Assembly (NCBI RefSeq): GCF_012726265.1
Contig: NZ_JAASAG010000001.1
Span: 186,001-250,000, forward strand
Direction: 5' to 3'
DNA from: Streptomyces sp. HNM0575
GTDB taxonomy: Bacteria; Actinomycetota; Actinomycetes; Streptomycetales; Streptomycetaceae
Length of the DNA stretch: 64,000 nt
Both the position numbers and the translations under genes were made by a program. A model generated the notes under the pieces. It did no database searches, was not told the DNA's origin, and worked only from the letters and a program-made list of their open reading frames with translations. This document shows, one piece after another, positions 60,794 to 64,000 of the stretch (position 1 is its first letter; every line of letters starts with the position of its first letter).

Positions 60794-63700
60794 TCAACCT
60801 TCTTGGATGACTCGGCCTGAGCCGGGAACGATGTTTGCTCTCAAGTCTCCGAGCAGCTTGTCGGAGACCCCGTAGAGGTCGGGCCCCTTGGTCGGGTCGG
60901 AGATCTCGGGGTACTCCTTCAGGAGCTGCCTCCACTCTGCCTTGGTGAACGCGTCCCCGTCGGGGTGATCGCTCTTGTCCTGCGGCAGAGCTGCGTCTCT
61001 CAGAGAGTCCCTGTACTCACGGCTCACGTCGAACGCAATGATCTGACCGCTGTCGCCTCTGAAGTCCGTCGTGTGGCTGATGTCGCCGCTCATGTTGAGG
61101 TACAGCTTCCCCTTCCCACCGATCACGACTTCTCCGTTCTCACCGATATGCACCCGCTGGCTGAGCGGATGGCTGGTCTGCTTGCGGTACACCGTCACCG
61201 TGTCGCTGTCGCACGAGGCCAGGCCGAGCGGGTCGAGCGAGCTGTGCGGATTGAGAACGTAGGCGGTCGGGTTGGGCGCGGGTGCGAGGCCTAGCGGGTC
61301 GGGTGAGACGTAGCGGGCGGTGTCCGGGTCGTAGTGGCGGAAGTGGTTGTAGTGCAGGCCCGTTTCCGGGTCGGCGTACTGGCCGGGGAAGCGGAGAGGC
61401 GTGTACGCGGTGGCGTCGCGGTTCCAAGTGGTGGTGCCCCACACGGTCGTGCGGGTGTGCCACGCGATGTCGCCCTGTTCGTCGACGAGTTCGGTGGGCG
61501 TGCCGACCAGGTCGGTGACGATCGCGAAGAAGCGGGAGTCGACTTGGCCCTGGGTGAGGGGTTTGCGTTCGTACTGGGTCAGGGGCCGGTGCCCTTCATG
61601 GTCCCAGGTAAGGGTGACGCCGGTGACGGAGTCGGACTCCTCGGCGAGGCGTGTGCCGTCCCAGGCGAAGTAGACCGCGTCGGCACGCGAACCGTCTGCT
61701 CTGTGGCGGTACTTGGCGGTGCGGCGGCCGAGAGGGTCGTAGGCGTAGGTCCAGCGTGTGCCGTCGGGTGTGGTGCAGGCGGTCAGCCGGTTCTCGACGT
61801 CCCACTCGTAGCGCCAGGTGTCCGGCTTGCGCGAGAGGCGGGCCTTCTGCCGCAGGGTCATGCGCCCGGCGTCGTCGTGTTCGTAGCGCACCGCTCCGGC
61901 GGAGACGATTTGCGTACCTGAATAGATGCGCCGGCCGCGGGCTGTTGTGTGCCCTGCGCCTTCGGGCCACGTTCCCTCGATCTGGTTGCCGGCCCGGTCG
62001 TAGGCGTAGGACTCCGTCCAGCCGTCCGCCGAGACCGTGAGGGGACGCCCGACCGGGTCCAGCTCCATATGCCGACTTGACCCGGTGACCACCTCGGCGA
62101 CGGAGGCGAGTTGATTGTCCGGTCCGTAAGCGTAAGAGCGTGACCGCTGAGTACGGGTACTCTTCGTCAGCTCCTGGCTCGTGAGGCGGCCCAGCGGGTC
62201 CCAGGCCGAGGTCAGCCCCACGGCATCGCCGAAGGCCCGCTCCACCTCCCGTCCCATCCGGTCGTGGACGAAGTCGACCGAATGCCCGTCCGTCGCCAGC
62301 GAATTGCGGTTCCCGGCCATGTCGTAGGTGAAGGTGGTCAGTGCCCCCGTCGGTGTGGTCCGGGATACCCGACGGCCGAGTTCGTCGTACTCGTTCCGGA
62401 CGGTGCGCCCGTCGACTGTCTCCGCCAGCAGGCGCCCGTAGACGTCGTACTGGGAGGCGAGAGTGGAGGTCGGCGACTCCGCGCGAAGGAGCCGGCCGAG
62501 CGGATCGAAGGTGTAGCGGGTGACCGTCCCGGCTGCATCTTTGCTGACTGCGCGGCCGAGTTCGTCGCGCTCGTAACGGACGGTCTCCCCGAGCGGTGTG
62601 ACGCGGGATGCCAGACGTCCTGCGGCGTCGTGCTGATAGGCGATCTCGCGGTCGTCGAAGTCGGATTCGGCGACGAGGCGGCCCGCACGGTCGTAGACGT
62701 AGTCCCAAGTGAGCCCGTGAGGGTCGATGACCCGGGTCAGGCGCAGCTCGGTGTCGTAAGTGAAGGCATGGATCGCACCGTCGGGCGTGGTGCGTGAGAC
62801 CAGCCGGTCGAAGTGCGTGTACTCGAAGTGGGTTTCGCCGCCGTCAGGACCTGTGTGCGAGAGGCAGTTGCCTTCTCCGTCCCAAGTCCAGGCTTGTTCG
62901 CCGCCGTCCGGGGCCACACGGCGTGAGGGCTTGCCTTCGACCGTCCACTCCAACCGGGTGGTGGCTCCCACGGCATCCGTGACCGCCGTGGTCCTGCCGA
63001 AGGAGTCCCGGACGCATGCCGTCTCGGATCCGCCCGGGTCCGTGAGGGTGACGGCCAGCCCCGCCGGATTGTTCGTGATGCGCGTCTGCTGGTCGCGGGC
63101 GTCGGTGCTGGAGGTGACGGCGCCGGTCGCGTCATGGGTGAAGCGAGTGACGGCTCCGTCGGGGGAGACCACCTTCGTGCAGTTGCCGCGGCCGTCGAAC
63201 TCCTGGCGCCACATGGCCCCGTCGGGGAGTGCGATCTCGGTCGGCAGGTGCTGTCCGTTGTAAGTGGTCGTCGTGCGGGTGCCGTCGGCGCGGTGGACCG
63301 TTATCAAGTCGACGTGGTTCTCGGCCCATTCCAAGCGGGTCGTGTGGCCCAGCGCGTCTGTACGGGAGAGCAGGTTGTCGTGGCGGTCCCATTCACTGTG
63401 GACCGTGTTGCCCAGCGGATCCGTCTCGGCGACGACTTGGCCGAGGTGATTGAGGTGGTAGGCGGTGACCGCACCGAGCGAGTCGGTGTAGCGGGTGACG
63501 CGTCGGGTGGAGTCGTACTCGAGCTGGGAAGAGAGGTAGCCCTCCGGGCCGACCGTGCGCGTGACGCGGCCGCGCTCGTCGTAGACGAACTGGTAGGTGG
63601 AATCGTTGCGGTCGGTCCACGAGGTGATGCGGTGGTCGGCGTCGTAGCCGAACACCATCGGCAGACCTGACGAGTTGACGATGTGCGTCAGGTTGCGGTC

Positions 63701-64000
63701 CTCGTCGTAGGCGTACGCCTTCACCTGTACCGGGCCGTCGGGGGTACGGACGGCGACGGCGGATACGAGGCCGTCGTCGGTGGTGACCTCGACGTGGTAG
63801 CCGCCGTCGTGGCGGACCGCCGTAGGGGTGCCGTCCGCCTCGCGGTCGACGCTGATGCCGTTGCCGTTGCGGTCCTCGACCTCCGTCAGCCACCAGACGC
63901 CCTGCGTGCCGTCCCCGGGCGGGAGGAACCGGCGGGTCAGGCCCGTACGCGGATCGGTGACGGCGAGGTCCCAGCCGCTGGAACCCTGCACGCAGGTCAG
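60794..64000 (-). CDS. RHS/YD-repeat polymorphic toxin, 5' end outside the window
   Basis: At least 1068 residues; the frame is open across the right edge, so the N-terminus is missing. Nearly the whole length is YD repeats (for example YDERGRVTRTVGPEGY and YDRAGRLVAESDFDDREI). The RHS core ends in RFPGQYADPETGLHYNHFRHYDPDTARYVSPDPLGL, with a second DPLGLA that marks the start of the variable tip. The tip, about 135 residues, begins VTVYRKQTSHPLSQRVHIGENG and contains KLYLNM, IIAFDVSREYRDSLRDAALPQ and a GSGRV end. This is the layout of contact-dependent or secreted toxins whose shell is made of YD repeats. The tip activity is not identified. Confidence 0.9.
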   Translation of the reverse strand: MTCVQGSSGWDLAVTDPRTGLTRRFLPPGDGTQGVWWLTEVEDRNGNGISVDREADGTPTAVRHDGGYHVEVTTDDGLVSAVAVRTPDGPVQVKAYAYDEDRNLTHIVNSSGLPMVFGYDADHRITSWTDRNDSTYQFVYDERGRVTRTVGPEGYLSSQLEYDSTRRVTRYTDSLGAVTAYHLNHLGQVVAETDPLGNTVHSEWDRHDNLLSRTDALGHTTRLEWAENHVDLITVHRADGTRTTTTYNGQHLPTEIALPDGAMWRQEFDGRGNCTKVVSPDGAVTRFTHDATGAVTSSTDARDQQTRITNNPAGLAVTLTDPGGSETACVRDSFGRTTAVTDAVGATTRLEWTVEGKPSRRVAPDGGEQAWTWDGEGNCLSHTGPDGGETHFEYTHFDRLVSRTTPDGAIHAFTYDTELRLTRVIDPHGLTWDYVYDRAGRLVAESDFDDREIAYQHDAAGRLASRVTPLGETVRYERDELGRAVSKDAAGTVTRYTFDPLGRLLRAESPTSTLASQYDVYGRLLAETVDGRTVRNEYDELGRRVSRTTPTGALTTFTYDMAGNRNSLATDGHSVDFVHDRMGREVERAFGDAVGLTSAWDPLGRLTSQELTKSTRTQRSRSYAYGPDNQLASVAEVVTGSSRHMELDPVGRPLTVSADGWTESYAYDRAGNQIEGTWPEGAGHTTARGRRIYSGTQIVSAGAVRYEHDDAGRMTLRQKARLSRKPDTWRYEWDVENRLTACTTPDGTRWTYAYDPLGRRTAKYRHRADGSRADAVYFAWDGTRLAEESDSVTGVTLTWDHEGHRPLTQYERKPLTQGQVDSRFFAIVTDLVGTPTELVDEQGDIAWHTRTTVWGTTTWNRDATAYTPLRFPGQYADPETGLHYNHFRHYDPDTARYVSPDPLGLAPAPNPTAYVLNPHSSLDPLGLASCDSDTVTVYRKQTSHPLSQRVHIGENGEVVIGGKGKLYLNMSGDISHTTDFRGDSGQIIAFDVSREYRDSLRDAALPQDKSDHPDGDAFTKAEWRQLLKEYPEISDPTKGPDLYGVSDKLLGDLRANIVPGSGRVIQEG

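Overview
This window is chromosomal DNA from a high-GC actinobacterium, almost certainly Streptomyces or a close relative in the Streptomycetaceae. Pointers are the very GC-rich third codon positions, frequent GTG starts, the adpA-ornA gene pair with one in-frame TTA codon in adpA (the hallmark of bldA control), a DasR-like operator in front of a secreted hexosaminidase, a CUT1 sugar transporter operon without its own ATPase, and many secreted hydrolases. About 52 protein genes and one tRNA-His are supported. No insertion sequence, integrase, CRISPR array or rRNA was seen.

Layout. 1-6.4 kb: an XRE/TPR regulator with a small partner gene, a spermidine-synthase-like protein, a secreted protein divergent from an OmpR-type two-component system. 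6.4-11.6 kb: a Tat-exported FAD oxidoreductase, a GH18 chitinase, an M23 peptidase and a four-helix membrane protein. 11.8-16 kb: tRNA-His, ornA, the developmental master regulator adpA with a long upstream region, a small membrane protein and a universal stress protein. 16-20.5 kb: aminosugar metabolism (glmS, a small conserved gene, GH20 hexosaminidase with a dre-like site). 20.7-30.3 kb: a four-gene minus-strand operon for leucine/isovalerate catabolism (methylcrotonyl-CoA carboxylase beta and alpha, HMG-CoA lyase, acyl-CoA dehydrogenase), a divergent TetR regulator with two operator palindromes, a second acyl-CoA dehydrogenase and an acyl-CoA thioesterase. 30.4-39 kb: an Erm-type rRNA methylase, a conserved phosphatase-like protein, agmatinase, and a single-chain fused heterodimeric ABC exporter preceded by a strong terminator in its leader. 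39-44 kb: secreted GH65 enzyme, Nudix hydrolase, secreted S37 peptidase.

44-57.6 kb is a sugar-type catabolic locus: two TIM-barrel isomerases, a LacI regulator, two Gfo/Idh/MocA dehydrogenases, a DUF6807/PmoA-like protein, a cupin, a binding protein with two permeases, a YesL-like membrane protein and a DUF993 aldolase-like protein. Two copies of one 18-bp LacI-type operator (16 of 18 bases shared) sit before the two dehydrogenase-led transcription units, so the locus looks like one local regulon for an unidentified glycoside or polyol. This is the best candidate for an undescribed pathway.

57.6-64 kb: two tandem paralogous zinc-ribbon membrane proteins with duplicated promoters, then a minus-strand polymorphic-toxin locus: a large RHS/YD-repeat protein running off the right edge, with a variable C-terminal toxin-like tip, a likely immunity gene 13 bases downstream, and an overlapping DUF4291 gene.

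Many otherwise conserved proteins here carry in-frame minisatellite-like insertions (LacI, Gfo/Idh, carboxylase alpha, agmatinase N-terminus, YesL-like protein), which is a recurrent oddity of the window.
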